The notes under the pieces are model-generated. The model did not search any database, had not been told where the DNA came from, and worked only from the letters and a program-made list of their open reading frames with translations. Source: an uncultured Kocuria sp. (GTDB lineage: Bacteria; Actinomycetota; Actinomycetes; Actinomycetales; Micrococcaceae). From it: a stretch of 54,435 bases of DNA. Positions 18,005-25,704 of the stretch are shown here, in pieces. The translations under genes were made by a program, and so were the position numbers. The stretch is taken from assembly GCF_947500125.1 (NCBI RefSeq), contig NZ_CANMRA010000027.1, forward strand, positions 1 to 54,435, given 5' to 3'. The first letter of the stretch is position 1. The number at the start of each line of letters is the position of its first letter.

Positions 18005-18211
18005 TCAGCGCGGTTCGGCGGCGCTGTTACGTTCCGCGATGGTGCGGTCGGCCTTGGACCAGTGGGTGGTCGGCACCTCCCGGAGGATCACCGTGGTGTT
18101 CTCCGGGACGGCGCCGACGGACTCTTCGGCGGCACGGTGGAGGGCCGAGATGAGGGCGCGCAGTTGTTCGGGGCTGCGGCCTTCGGCGATGGACACGTCG
18201 ATCAGGGGCAT
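18005..18211 (-). CDS. 4-oxalocrotonate tautomerase family protein
   Basis: A 68-aa protein starting MPLIDVSIAEGRS. Proline 2 becomes the N-terminal catalytic base of this superfamily after Met removal. The length and the fold pattern fit 4-OT subunits. GGAAGGAG lies 8 nt before the ATG; it begins 13 nt after the aldehyde dehydrogenase stop, in the same operon. Family members isomerise unsaturated oxo or dioxo acids, so it could reshape a ring-opened enal or enol intermediate. An arginine at position 12, corresponding to the family's Arg11, is present. Confidence 0.88.
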   Translation of the reverse strand: MPLIDVSIAEGRSPEQLRALISALHRAAEESVGAVPENTTVILREVPTTHWSKADRTIAERNSAAEPR

Positions 18212-18224
18212 CGGGGTCTCCTTC

Positions 18225-19706
18225 CTAGCTGCGCATGACGAAGGGGTCCGCGACGGGGCCTTCGTCGGTGTTGATCCACACGCTCTTGAGGCGGGTGTAC
18301 TCGTGCATGGACTCCAGGCCGTGCTCGATGCCCACGCCGCTGTTCTTGAAGCCCTGGCGGGGGGACATCGGGGACATGGCGCGGTAGGTGTTGACCCAGA
18401 TGGTGCCGGCTTCCAGGCGGCGGGCCATCCGGTGGGCCCGGGCGAGGTTCTGGGTCCAGATCCCGGCGGCGAGGCCGTACTCGGTGTCGTTGGCCAGGGC
18501 CAGGACTTCGTCCTCGGTGTCGAAGGGCATGATCGCAGCGACGGGTCCGAAGATCTCCTCCCGGGTCACGCGCATGTCGTTGTTCACTCCGGTGAGCACG
18601 GTGGGGGAGTAGAAGTAGCCCGGCAGCTCGACCTGGGGGCGGCCGCCGCCGGTGAGGACGGTCGCACCCTCGGAGACGCCGAGCTCCACGTAGGAGTTGA
18701 CCTTCTCCTGCTGGGCGGCGAAGGCCAGCGGGCCCAACTCGGTGGTCTCGAGCATCGGGTCGCCGATGACGATGCTGCGGGCGCGGTCGGCGACCTTCTC
18801 CAGCAGCTCCTCGTAGATGGAGCGGTGAGCGAAGACCCGGCTGCCGGCGATGCAGGTCTGCCCGGCAGCGGCGAAGATCCCGGCGATCACGCCCATGGCG
18901 GCGTTGGAGACGTCGGCGTCCTCGAAGACGATGTTGGGGCTCTTCCCACCCAGTTCCAGGGTGCACCCGATGAACCGGGACGCGGCCGAGGCCGCGATGG
19001 TCGAGCCGGTGGCGGTGGAGCCGGTGAAGGAGATCTTCGCGATGCCGCTGTGGTCCACCAGCGGGGCGCCGGCTTCGACGCCGTAGCCGGTGACGACGTT
19101 GATGACCCCGTCGGGGAATCCCGCCTCGGTGGCCAGCTCGGCCAGGCGCAGCACGGTGCGGGAGGTGTACTCGGAGGGCTTGATGACCAGGGTGTTACCG
19201 GCGGCCAGGGCCGGGGAGAGCTTGGAGGTGGTCAGGGTCAGCGGGGAGTTCCAAGGGGTGATGGCTCCGACGACACCCAGTGCTTCGCGCTGGGTGTAGT
19301 TGAGCATCTGCACGGAGTTGGTGGGGATCTGGCTGCCCTGGACCTTGTCGGCCAGACCGGCGTAGTAGTAGAGGTACTCCGGCAGGCCAGCCAGCTGCCC
19401 GCGCATCTCGCGCAGGAGCTTGCCGTTGTCCTGGGACTCCATCCGGGCCAGTTCCTCGGCGTGCTCCCCGACCAGATCGCCCAGGCGTCGCAGCAGGTGC
19501 CCGCGCTTGGTGGGGGACAGGTCCCGCCACTTCGGGTCGTGGAAAGCCTGGTCTGCGGCCTGGACGGCGGCGTCGACGTCGGCGGCGGTGCCTCGGGCCG
19601 CGGAGTACAGGGTCTCCAGGGTGGCCGGATTGGTGCTCTCGAAGTACGCGCCTTCGACCGGGGCGACGTACTGTCCGTTGATGAAGTGGTCGTAGCGCTC
19701 AGGCAT
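18225..19706 (-). CDS. Aldehyde dehydrogenase family protein
   Basis: A 493-aa NAD(P)-dependent aldehyde dehydrogenase. Seen: PWNSPL near 151-156, the glutamate motif LELGGKSPN with Glu251, and AAGQTCIAGS with nucleophile Cys285. Its ATG overlaps the stop of the hydrolase gene by 8 nt, so translation is coupled. It is only loosely like the second dehydrogenase at 26545, so it probably handles a different intermediate, perhaps a semialdehyde from ring opening. Closest in style to hydroxymuconic-semialdehyde and betaine-aldehyde dehydrogenases, but I cannot assign the substrate. Confidence 0.92.
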   Translation of the reverse strand: MPERYDHFINGQYVAPVEGAYFESTNPATLETLYSAARGTAADVDAAVQAADQAFHDPKWRDLSPTKRGHLLRRLGDLVGEHAEELARMESQDNGKLLREMRGQLAGLPEYLYYYAGLADKVQGSQIPTNSVQMLNYTQREALGVVGAITPWNSPLTLTTSKLSPALAAGNTLVIKPSEYTSRTVLRLAELATEAGFPDGVINVVTGYGVEAGAPLVDHSGIAKISFTGSTATGSTIAASAASRFIGCTLELGGKSPNIVFEDADVSNAAMGVIAGIFAAAGQTCIAGSRVFAHRSIYEELLEKVADRARSIVIGDPMLETTELGPLAFAAQQEKVNSYVELGVSEGATVLTGGGRPQVELPGYFYSPTVLTGVNNDMRVTREEIFGPVAAIMPFDTEDEVLALANDTEYGLAAGIWTQNLARAHRMARRLEAGTIWVNTYRAMSPMSPRQGFKNSGVGIEHGLESMHEYTRLKSVWINTDEGPVADPFVMRS

Positions 19707-20451
19707 GGTCTTCTCGACTCGATTCCTCGATGAAGTGGTGAATGATGCGGGCCAGCTCGCCCGGTTGCTCCACGGGGAGCATGTGGCGGGCCCCGGGGAC
19801 CACGACGGCCTGTGCGTCCGGGGTCGCCGACGCCAGACGTCCGGTCATCTCCGGGGTGGAACCGGGGTCCAGTTCCCCGGTCACCGCCAGGGACGGGACT
19901 TCGATGCTGCCCAGCTCGGGGCTGATCTCGGCGTCGGCGGTGGCGAACACCTTGTAGGCGTGCAGGTAGGACTCCACGGAGTTGGCCAGCAAGGTGCTCC
20001 GGGTGTCAGCCACGGTGTCTGCGTCCACCCCGCTGTCTGCGGGGTACCAGCGGCCGATCGAGGCCTCCACGCTGCTGGGGAAGTTCGCCCGGGCTCCTTC
20101 CAGTCGCCGGTGCACCGAGGTCGCCTCTTCCGGGGTGCGCCGGCACACCGAGCTGACGCTGGTCAGGGTGGCGACCAGTTCCGGGCGGTACCGGGCGAGG
20201 TGCTGGGCGATGAGTGCGCCCAGGGAGAACCCGACCAGGTGGGCTCGCCCGGGCAGTCGGGCAGCGACGTCCTCGGCCAGCTCGGTCAGGGTGGCCGGGC
20301 CGGTCAGGGGCGGCTGAGCGCCGTGGCCGGGCAGATCTAAGGCTACGACGGGGCGGTCGGTGCACCGGGCCAGCTCAGTGCGGAGAGGCTCCCACATGGT
20401 GTGGTCCAGCCCCACGCCGTGGAGCAGGACGATCGGCAGGGGCTGGACCAT
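19699..20451 (-). CDS. Alpha/beta hydrolase
   Basis: A 250-aa hydrolase with the full triad visible: oxyanion-hole HGVGLD near 11-16, nucleophile Ser76 in GFSLG, Asp195 in GELDPGS and His223 in ARHMLPVEQP. The size and layout resemble enol-lactone and C-C or ester hydrolases of aromatic catabolism (3-oxoadipate enol-lactonase type). The ATG at 20451 begins 2 nt after the upstream stop; the long extension in this frame further upstream is shadow sequence. Role inferred: hydrolysis of an amide, lactone or ester after ring opening. Confidence 0.88.
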   Translation of the reverse strand: MVQPLPIVLLHGVGLDHTMWEPLRTELARCTDRPVVALDLPGHGAQPPLTGPATLTELAEDVAARLPGRAHLVGFSLGALIAQHLARYRPELVATLTSVSSVCRRTPEEATSVHRRLEGARANFPSSVEASIGRWYPADSGVDADTVADTRSTLLANSVESYLHAYKVFATADAEISPELGSIEVPSLAVTGELDPGSTPEMTGRLASATPDAQAVVVPGARHMLPVEQPGELARIIHHFIEESSREDHA

Positions 20452-20453
20452 GG

Positions 20454-21005
20454 TCACTGCTCGGTGCTCAGCGGGGCCAGGCGCTGCTGGGGGCGTCCCT
20501 GGGCGGCCGCTGCCAGGGCGATGACGATCTCCCCAGGGTGCGGGGCGTCGGCCAGGCGCAGCTCGATGCTCTGGTGGTGGGAGCGGATGGTGGCATCGGT
20601 GATGTGCTTGAGCGGGATGTCGAAGACGACCCCGGCGGGCCCTCGCTTCTCCACCGCCGGCAGCAGCGTGGTCGCGGAGGCGGCCTTGCGGAAGTGGTCG
20701 CCGAACTTCAGGGTGTGGATCAGTGCCGAGCCGTGCTCGATCTCCCCGTCCAGGCCCACGATGGCGGCTTTGCCGTAGGCCTCCACCGGGGCGCCCAGGG
20801 CGTCGACCACCCGGGCCGCCAACAGAGCGCCGACCTCGGAGGCGGTGGCCTCGATGCCGGGGTTGAGGTCCTCGACGAATCCCTGACCGGCCCAGGGGTT
20901 GGCGATGATGGCGGCCACGACGGCCACGCGTGCGGCGGGTTCGACGGGGCGGCCTCCTTCGGTGACGGTCTCTTCGACGAGGGTGATGATCTTGCGGGTG
21001 CTCAT
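20454..21005 (-). CDS. AA_synth (DUF1185) family protein, paralogue 2
   Basis: A 183-aa protein of family PF06684, named amino acid synthesis family; solved members have a variant of the Bacillus chorismate-mutase fold, and their reaction is not established. Seen: NPWAGQGFVEDLNPGIE, the conserved EAYGKAAIVGLDGEIEHGSA (about 85-104) and HTLKFGDHFR. It overlaps the stop of its paralogue by ATGA, so the two are translated in step and may form a hetero-oligomer. The paralogue shares the same GKAAIVG.GEIEH core. A role in handling an amide or ring-opened intermediate is inferred only from the cluster. Confidence 0.85.
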   Translation of the reverse strand: MSTRKIITLVEETVTEGGRPVEPAARVAVVAAIIANPWAGQGFVEDLNPGIEATASEVGALLAARVVDALGAPVEAYGKAAIVGLDGEIEHGSALIHTLKFGDHFRKAASATTLLPAVEKRGPAGVVFDIPLKHITDATIRSHHQSIELRLADAPHPGEIVIALAAAAQGRPQQRLAPLSTEQ

Positions 21006-21628
21006 GCGGAGGCTCCTTCGAGGATGGTGGAGGTGACGGCGGGATCGGTGACCCGGTCCCCGATGCGGGGGTGCGGGCGGGGCCCAGTGGAGGCGGCGAC
21101 GACGACGACGATCTCGTCAGCACGGGGCCCGTCACTGACCCGGGTGGTGATGGTCTGGTAGTGGCTACGCGTCGCCGCGACGGTCTTGTGCCACATGGGC
21201 ACGACCAGAGCCTGGCCCGCCTCGGCACGGTCGTCAGCGAAACAAATGATCGAGGAGCCCTCGAGGAACTCCCGCACGAGATTGCCGAAGTACGGGGTGT
21301 GGATCAGCGCACCGGCGTGCTCGATCTCCCCGGCGGTGCCCACGATGGCGGCCTTGCCGAAGGCCTCGACCTGCTGTGCCCCGCCAAGGCTTTCCAGCAG
21401 CCGGTCGGTCAGCACACGGGCCAACGTCGGGGCCAGCTGCTCGGTGGCCGGGGCGAGGTCCGTCTCCGGGCCGGTCCCAACCCAGGGGTTGGAGACCACT
21501 GCGGCGACGGTGGCGCGCACGACCGGCACGGCCGGGGCCTGACCGTTTTCCAGGAGGATCTCCTCCTGGTAGTGGACGATCTTGCGGATGCCGGCTTTCT
21601 CGGGGAGGCGGGGCGACACGGTCGTCAT
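21002..21628 (-). CDS. AA_synth (DUF1185) family protein, paralogue 1
   Basis: A 208-aa member of PF06684 and first long gene of the operon behind the regulator. Seen: KIVHYQEEILLENGQ, NPWVGTGPETDLAP, and EAFGKAAIVGTAGEIEHAGA followed by HTPYFGNLVREFL. The core matches the next gene almost residue for residue, but this copy has a longer C-terminus. Its ATG overlaps the stop of a 25-codon open frame (21625-21702) as ATGA. Duplicated DUF1185 genes beside a luciferase-like oxygenase occur in other actinobacteria as far as I know; the enzymatic role is open. Confidence 0.85.
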   Translation of the reverse strand: MTTVSPRLPEKAGIRKIVHYQEEILLENGQAPAVPVVRATVAAVVSNPWVGTGPETDLAPATEQLAPTLARVLTDRLLESLGGAQQVEAFGKAAIVGTAGEIEHAGALIHTPYFGNLVREFLEGSSIICFADDRAEAGQALVVPMWHKTVAATRSHYQTITTRVSDGPRADEIVVVVAASTGPRPHPRIGDRVTDPAVTSTILEGASA

Positions 21629-21702
21629 CGCGCCCCCACCAGGTGCGGGGTGTGGGGGAAGTGCGGCATGACCTTCCCGGGGAACAGCTCCAGGCAGCGC
21701 AT
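21625..21702 (-). CDS. 25-aa leader-like small open frame
   Basis: An ATG at 21702 preceded by AAAGGA at 7 nt spacing opens a 25-codon frame (MRCLELFPGKVMPHF...) whose TGA overlaps the next gene's ATG by ATGA. Its cysteine, proline and histidine content resembles no family I know. It may be a translation-coupling leader or a small peptide. The good ribosome-binding site is the main support. Confidence 0.45.
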   Translation of the reverse strand: MRCLELFPGKVMPHFPHTPHLVGAR

Positions 21703-21752
21703 GGCGTGGTCCTTTCGCGCCGGCGCAGAGCCGGCGGTAGTTGAGGCGGTGG

Positions 21753-22448
21753 TCACGAATTAAGGGGCTGACCGGCCGTGCGGGAGTCGGTGAGGACTTC
21801 CCGGGCGGAGGCGTAGACGTGGTTGCGCATGGCGGCCTCAGCGCCGAAGTGGTCCTTGTCCCGGATCATCTCCAGCACGACACGGTGCTCGCTGGTGGAG
21901 GCCTTGATGCGCCCGGGGTGCTCGGCCGTGCGCAGCACCAGGCGGTGGTAGGCCAGCTGGTTCATCAACCGGTCGTAGTGCTCGGCCAGCTTGGAGTTGT
22001 CCGACCCGGTGATGATCGTGCGGTGGAACTCGTGCACCAGTTCCGCGTACCGGGTGGCGTCCTGATCGGCGGTCGCCTGGTCGGATTCGGCGATGTTGCG
22101 TTCGAGCACGTCGAGCTCCGGGACGTTGCCACGCCGGGCGAGCAGACCGGCGGCCAGGCCTTCCAGGCCCTCTTTGAGCTGGAAGAGCTCGACGATCTCC
22201 CGGCGGGTGGGCTCCCGCACGAAGGTGCCGACCTTGGGTCGGATCTCCACCAGCCCCTCGTGCTGGAGCTGCTTGAGGGTCTCCCGGATCGGGGTGCGGC
22301 TGACCTCGAACTCCTGGGACAGGAAGACCTCGGACAGCGGCGCTCCTGGCGGGAACTGCCCGCTGAGCACCAACTGGCGGACGCGCTCCAGTAGTGGAGT
22401 CTCTGCGCCGTCGTCTACCCTCACGGCCCGATCTGTCTCTTGTTGCAT
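21753..22448 (-). CDS. GntR/FCD-family transcriptional regulator
   Basis: A 231-aa regulator: N-terminal winged helix (about residues 15-80) with FLSQEFEVSRTPIRETLKQL and GLVEIRPKVGTFV, then an all-helical FCD ligand-binding domain with HEFHRTI and the later EHRVVLEMIRDKD metal/ligand motifs. The ATG at 22448 lies in the centre of a perfect 14-bp palindrome (22441-22454), so it likely represses its own promoter. An upstream in-frame start at 22496 is rejected because it precedes the predicted promoter. It controls the leftward catabolic operon and probably the divergent fusion gene as well. The ligand should be the pathway substrate or an acid intermediate. Confidence 0.92.
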   Translation of the reverse strand: MQQETDRAVRVDDGAETPLLERVRQLVLSGQFPPGAPLSEVFLSQEFEVSRTPIRETLKQLQHEGLVEIRPKVGTFVREPTRREIVELFQLKEGLEGLAAGLLARRGNVPELDVLERNIAESDQATADQDATRYAELVHEFHRTIITGSDNSKLAEHYDRLMNQLAYHRLVLRTAEHPGRIKASTSEHRVVLEMIRDKDHFGAEAAMRNHVYASAREVLTDSRTAGQPLNS

Positions 22449-22454
22449 GCAACA
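22441..22454. promoter_or_regulatory. GntR operator, perfect palindrome
   Basis: TGTTGCATGCAACA, a 14-bp perfect palindrome. The start codon of the regulator gene is its central ATG on the minus strand. FCD-type GntR proteins commonly bind such TTGN-NCAA-like palindromes. Confidence 0.75.
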
Positions 22455-22455
22455 G

Positions 22456-22484
22456 ACGCTAGGCGGATGGCACCCAGCCGTCAA
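22456..22484 (-). promoter_or_regulatory. Promoter of regulator gene, leaderless
   Basis: On the minus strand TTGACG (22484-22479), 17 nt, TAGCGT (22461-22456). The predicted start of transcription falls at or next to the ATG at 22448, implying a leaderless message. Confidence 0.55.
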
Positions 22485-22552
22485 GGGCAGTGCCAAAAAA
22501 CCGGGTTATAGCCGCGCCATTACTGGGTTTAGAGGTTCGTGACTGCCACCCA

Positions 22553-22581
22553 TTGACCTGATCCTGTGATACGGGTTACGT
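22553..22581 (+). promoter_or_regulatory. Promoter of SnoaL-flavin reductase gene, leaderless
   Basis: TTGACC (22553-22558), 17 nt, TTACGT (22576-22581). The predicted transcription start falls at about 22588-22590, on the ATG. Confidence 0.5.
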
Positions 22582-22583
22582 TC

Positions 22584-22597
22584 TGTGCCATGCAACA
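22584..22597. promoter_or_regulatory. Second GntR operator-like site
   Basis: TGTGCCATGCAACA agrees with the palindrome at 22441-22454 at 12 of 14 positions, and again the ATG of the gene lies at its centre. One half-site is perfect, the other degenerate. Confidence 0.6.
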
Positions 22598-23534
22598 GGA
22601 ACTCGAAGCAACGCTCACGACCGTCTGGCAGGCCGCCTGGGACCGCGGGGAGGTCGAGACGCTGGAAACCGTTGCCGCCCCGGACTACGTGCGGGTGAGC
22701 CGGGCCAGCGGGCACACCATCACGTTGGCCCAGCTGCAGGAGGAGATCCGTACCGTCCGGGCCGGCTTCCCCGATCTGGTGACGACTATCGACGCGGTGG
22801 TCACCCAGGGGGACACCGCGGCGATCTTCTGGACCAGCACGGGCACCCACACCGAGACGTTCCTCGGCGTGCCGCCGACCGGCCGCCGGGTCCAGACCCG
22901 CGGGTCCAACCACGTGACCCTGGTGGACGGGCGGATCAGCCGCGAAGAGGTGACCTGGGACGGCTCGGAGCTGCTCCACAGCCTCGGGGTCCGGCACCTC
23001 AGCGACACTCCGCTGCAGCCGGAGGAGGTCGTGCTCGATGACCTCTCCGGTGAGCCGGACCCGCAGGTGATGAAGACCTTCAACCGGCAGTTCATCACCG
23101 GCGTCACCGTGGTCACCACCCAGGACAACGGCACCCCCAGGGGACTGGCCGTGAACTCCTACGCCTCGGTGTCCCTGGAACCACCCCTGGTGATGGTCTG
23201 CATCCAGAAGACCTCCTCCACCTACCCGGCCCTGTTCGCCGCCACCCACCTGGGCATCAACATTCTGGGCACGGAACAGCGGGAGACCATCGCCACCTTC
23301 GCCTCCAAGGCCCCTGACAAGTTCGCCGAGGTCGACTGGCACCCCGGACCCAGCGGCAGCCCGCTGATCGACAACTCCCCGGCGTGCTTGGAAGCCGAGA
23401 TCCGTGAGCGCTTCCAGGCCAAGACCCACACCGTGTTCATCTGCCGTGTCCGCCACGCGGAGGTGAGCGAGGCCAGCCCCATCATCTACAAGGCCGGCCG
23501 CTTCTACGACAGCGACAACCTCGAGCAGCTCTAG
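22590..23534 (+). CDS. SnoaL-like domain fused to flavin reductase
   Basis: A 314-aa two-domain protein. Residues 1-135 form a SnoaL/ester-cyclase-like cone fold: AAPDYVRVSRASG, an FPDLVTTIDAVVTQGDTAAIFW block and FLGVPPTGRRVQ. Residues about 155-314 are a flavin reductase (FMN-binding split barrel): FITGVTVVTTQDNGTPRGLA, NSYASVSLEPPLVMVCI and the C-terminal FYDSDN. The reductase should supply reduced FMN to the LLM monooxygenase of the divergent operon. The SnoaL part may bind or isomerise the oxygenated product, which is inferred. The ATG at 22590 sits inside the operator-like site; its N-terminus, MQQE, is the same as the regulator's because both codons lie in the repeated site. Confidence 0.9.
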   Translation: MQQELEATLTTVWQAAWDRGEVETLETVAAPDYVRVSRASGHTITLAQLQEEIRTVRAGFPDLVTTIDAVVTQGDTAAIFWTSTGTHTETFLGVPPTGRRVQTRGSNHVTLVDGRISREEVTWDGSELLHSLGVRHLSDTPLQPEEVVLDDLSGEPDPQVMKTFNRQFITGVTVVTTQDNGTPRGLAVNSYASVSLEPPLVMVCIQKTSSTYPALFAATHLGINILGTEQRETIATFASKAPDKFAEVDWHPGPSGSPLIDNSPACLEAEIRERFQAKTHTVFICRVRHAEVSEASPIIYKAGRFYDSDNLEQL

Positions 23535-23726
23535 CCCCAGCAACAACCCGGATCCGACCTTCACGCCCTGCGTGGATGACTGGCTCCATAGGAGCTGCAC
23601 CGTTCATGAGTGGCCGGAGCTGCTCGTCCAAATTCAGGCCACACCACCGTTGGCTCACCTCAGGGCACCGCCGCCCCACGTGATCCCTCCCAGACGATCC
23701 AGTCTCTCCAAGAAACGGAGCCCACC

Positions 23727-25457
23727 ATGTCCCAGGACACTCTTGCGGACGGCGCCACGAACGCACCGCCGAACGCCCGTGCGGACGGCAAGACCAAGAA
23801 CCCGGTGTTCTGGGTGTCAGTTGCCCTCATCGTCGTCTTCATCGTCCTCGCAGGCTTCTTCCCCACCCAGATGGGCGAGATCAGCACGACAGCCCTGAAC
23901 TGGGTCACCGAGTCCACCGGATGGTCCATGCTGCTCATCCCGCTGGGCCTCATGGGGCTGCTGATCTTCCTGGCGGTCACCAAGTACGGAAGGATCCGCC
24001 TAGGCCCCGACGACTCCCGGCCCGAATACCCCACCTACGCCTGGATCGCGATGCTGCTGGGAGCAGTGATGGGCATCGGGCTGATCACCTACGGCGTGGC
24101 CGAGCCGGTCTCCCACCTCCTCACACCGCCCCATGACCTCGCTGAGCCCGGCAGTCAGGACGCTGCCGTGGAAGCGCTGCGTTTCACCTTCCTGGACTGG
24201 GGTCTGCACGCGTGGGCCGTCTTCGCGATCTTCGGTCTGGCTATCGGGTACTCCACCCACCGGCTGGGCAACAAGGGTCTCGTCTCCCCGATCCTGCGGC
24301 CGCTGATCGGGCGGCATGCCGACGGGTTGGTCGGCAAGGCCGTCGACGTCCTCGTGATCCTCTCCACCCTGTTCGGGACCACGACTTCCCTCGGCCTCGG
24401 TGCCGCCCAGATCAGCCAGGGCCTCAGCCAGATCACCGGCACCACGCTGACGAGCATCCCCATCCAGGTGGGCATCATCGCCGTGATCACCGTGATCTTC
24501 ACGCTCTCCGCCATGAGCGGGGTCAGCCGCGGCATCCGCTACCTGAGCCAGACGACCATGGTCATCGCGGGGGCGCTGCTGCTCTTCGTGCTCATCGCCG
24601 GACCCACCACCTACCTCATCAACATCTTCTTCCGCTCCCTGGGCGGCTACGTGGGTGGCTTCCTTGAGATCAGCCTCATGCTGCCGACCACCGCGGACGA
24701 GTTGGCCTGGATGCAGTGGTGGACCTACTTCATGATGGCGTGGTGGATCAGCTGGGGCGCCTTCGTGGGCGTGTTCGTCGCCCGGATCTCCCGGGGACGC
24801 ACGATCCGGCAGTTCGTCTTTGTGGTCCTCGGCGTGCCCACCCTGGTGTTCTCCGCTTGGTTCACCGTCATGGGCGGCAGCGCGATGTTCATGGACATGA
24901 ACCGGGACGCCGGGATCGGCGCGGCCGCCGCCCAGGACGTCAACACCGCCTTCTTCGGCCTGCTGGACCAGCTCCCGCTGACCCTGTTGACCTCCGTGGT
25001 GGCCATCGTGCTCGTCGTGCTCTACTTCGTCACGGGAGCCGACTCCAACACCTACGTGCTGGCGGTGATCTCCAGCGACGGCGACATGTACCCGAAGCGC
25101 TCCGTCCTGGCCGTGTGGGGCATCCTCACCGGCGCCATGGCCGCGGTCCTGCTCTACGCAGGTGGTCTGCAAGCACTCCAGACAGCAGTGATCCTCTCGG
25201 CCGCACCGTTCATCTTCGTGATCCTTGCCCTGGCTATTGCGATCGTCATGCTTCTGCGCCGGGATCCGCTGATCGTACCCCTGCAGCCGGGACGTCACTG
25301 CGCCACCGCGGAGCCGTCCGGCACGGAGCACCCTCAGCAGGGACAAAATGTTGTGCAGAGCGGGGACGGGACGAGCGCTAATGCCGGCATCACCCACGAC
25401 GGGTCCGCTGCCGTGGAGAACAACGAATCCTCGCTGACGGCAATCCAGACCCGATAG
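23727..25457 (+). CDS. BCCT-family transporter
   Basis: A 576-aa carrier with about 12 hydrophobic segments. Seen: the family's tryptophan-rich signature MMAWWISWGAFVGVFVARIS and RGRTIRQF, VAEPVSHL near the first helices, and FGTTTSLGLGAAQI. BCCT proteins import or exchange quaternary ammonium compounds such as glycine betaine, choline, carnitine or trimethyl-ammonium-type substrates. The usual soluble C-terminal tail is polar and about 60 residues. The ATG at 23727 is chosen because the hydrophilic N-terminus is normal length there. It follows the reductase gene by 192 bp in the same orientation, which argues that the pathway's substrate is a betaine-like or pyridinium-like compound. Confidence 0.92.
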   Translation: MSQDTLADGATNAPPNARADGKTKNPVFWVSVALIVVFIVLAGFFPTQMGEISTTALNWVTESTGWSMLLIPLGLMGLLIFLAVTKYGRIRLGPDDSRPEYPTYAWIAMLLGAVMGIGLITYGVAEPVSHLLTPPHDLAEPGSQDAAVEALRFTFLDWGLHAWAVFAIFGLAIGYSTHRLGNKGLVSPILRPLIGRHADGLVGKAVDVLVILSTLFGTTTSLGLGAAQISQGLSQITGTTLTSIPIQVGIIAVITVIFTLSAMSGVSRGIRYLSQTTMVIAGALLLFVLIAGPTTYLINIFFRSLGGYVGGFLEISLMLPTTADELAWMQWWTYFMMAWWISWGAFVGVFVARISRGRTIRQFVFVVLGVPTLVFSAWFTVMGGSAMFMDMNRDAGIGAAAAQDVNTAFFGLLDQLPLTLLTSVVAIVLVVLYFVTGADSNTYVLAVISSDGDMYPKRSVLAVWGILTGAMAAVLLYAGGLQALQTAVILSAAPFIFVILALAIAIVMLLRRDPLIVPLQPGRHCATAEPSGTEHPQQGQNVVQSGDGTSANAGITHDGSAAVENNESSLTAIQTR

Positions 25458-25507
25458 GCCAGGCAACGTTCCGTTCCCCTCACGGACGCTGAGCGCCGGC
25501 ACAGCAG

Positions 25508-25566
25508 AAGGCGGTCGAAGCCATCCCCCTGGAGACCGCACGGCCGTCCAAGGCTTCGACCGTCTT
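25508..25566 (+). terminator. Long hairpin after BCCT gene
   Basis: Arms at 25508-25522 and 25552-25566 pair over about 15 bp (AGGCGGTCGAAGCC and its complement with one G-T position). The loop is 29 nt. No long T run follows, so it may attenuate rather than fully stop transcription. Confidence 0.55.
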
Positions 25567-25704
25567 CCGCGTCCTCCCATGGGAAACCACCCTCCTGTCC
25601 ATCACTTCCAGGCGCCCACGGGCGTGCTGCGGCCAGCGGCTCCGGTCCGGGGCCGACGAACCGACAGCCTCAAAGCCTTTTCCAGACCCAGAAAGGACTT
25701 CCTC

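Noticed and set aside
17958-19733. 591-codon plus-strand frame opposite the aldehyde dehydrogenase
   Set aside because: Gly/Val/His-rich shadow of the minus-strand gene with no recognisable domain.
19699-21228. Long version of the hydrolase starting near 21228
   Set aside because: The extra N-terminal 260 codons are an Arg/Pro-rich shadow of the DUF1185 genes; the real ATG at 20451 follows the preceding stop by 2 nt.
25458-25704. FMN riboswitch before the riboflavin kinase
   Set aside because: The conserved RFN-element helices and sequence blocks are not visible; only a long simple hairpin is present.
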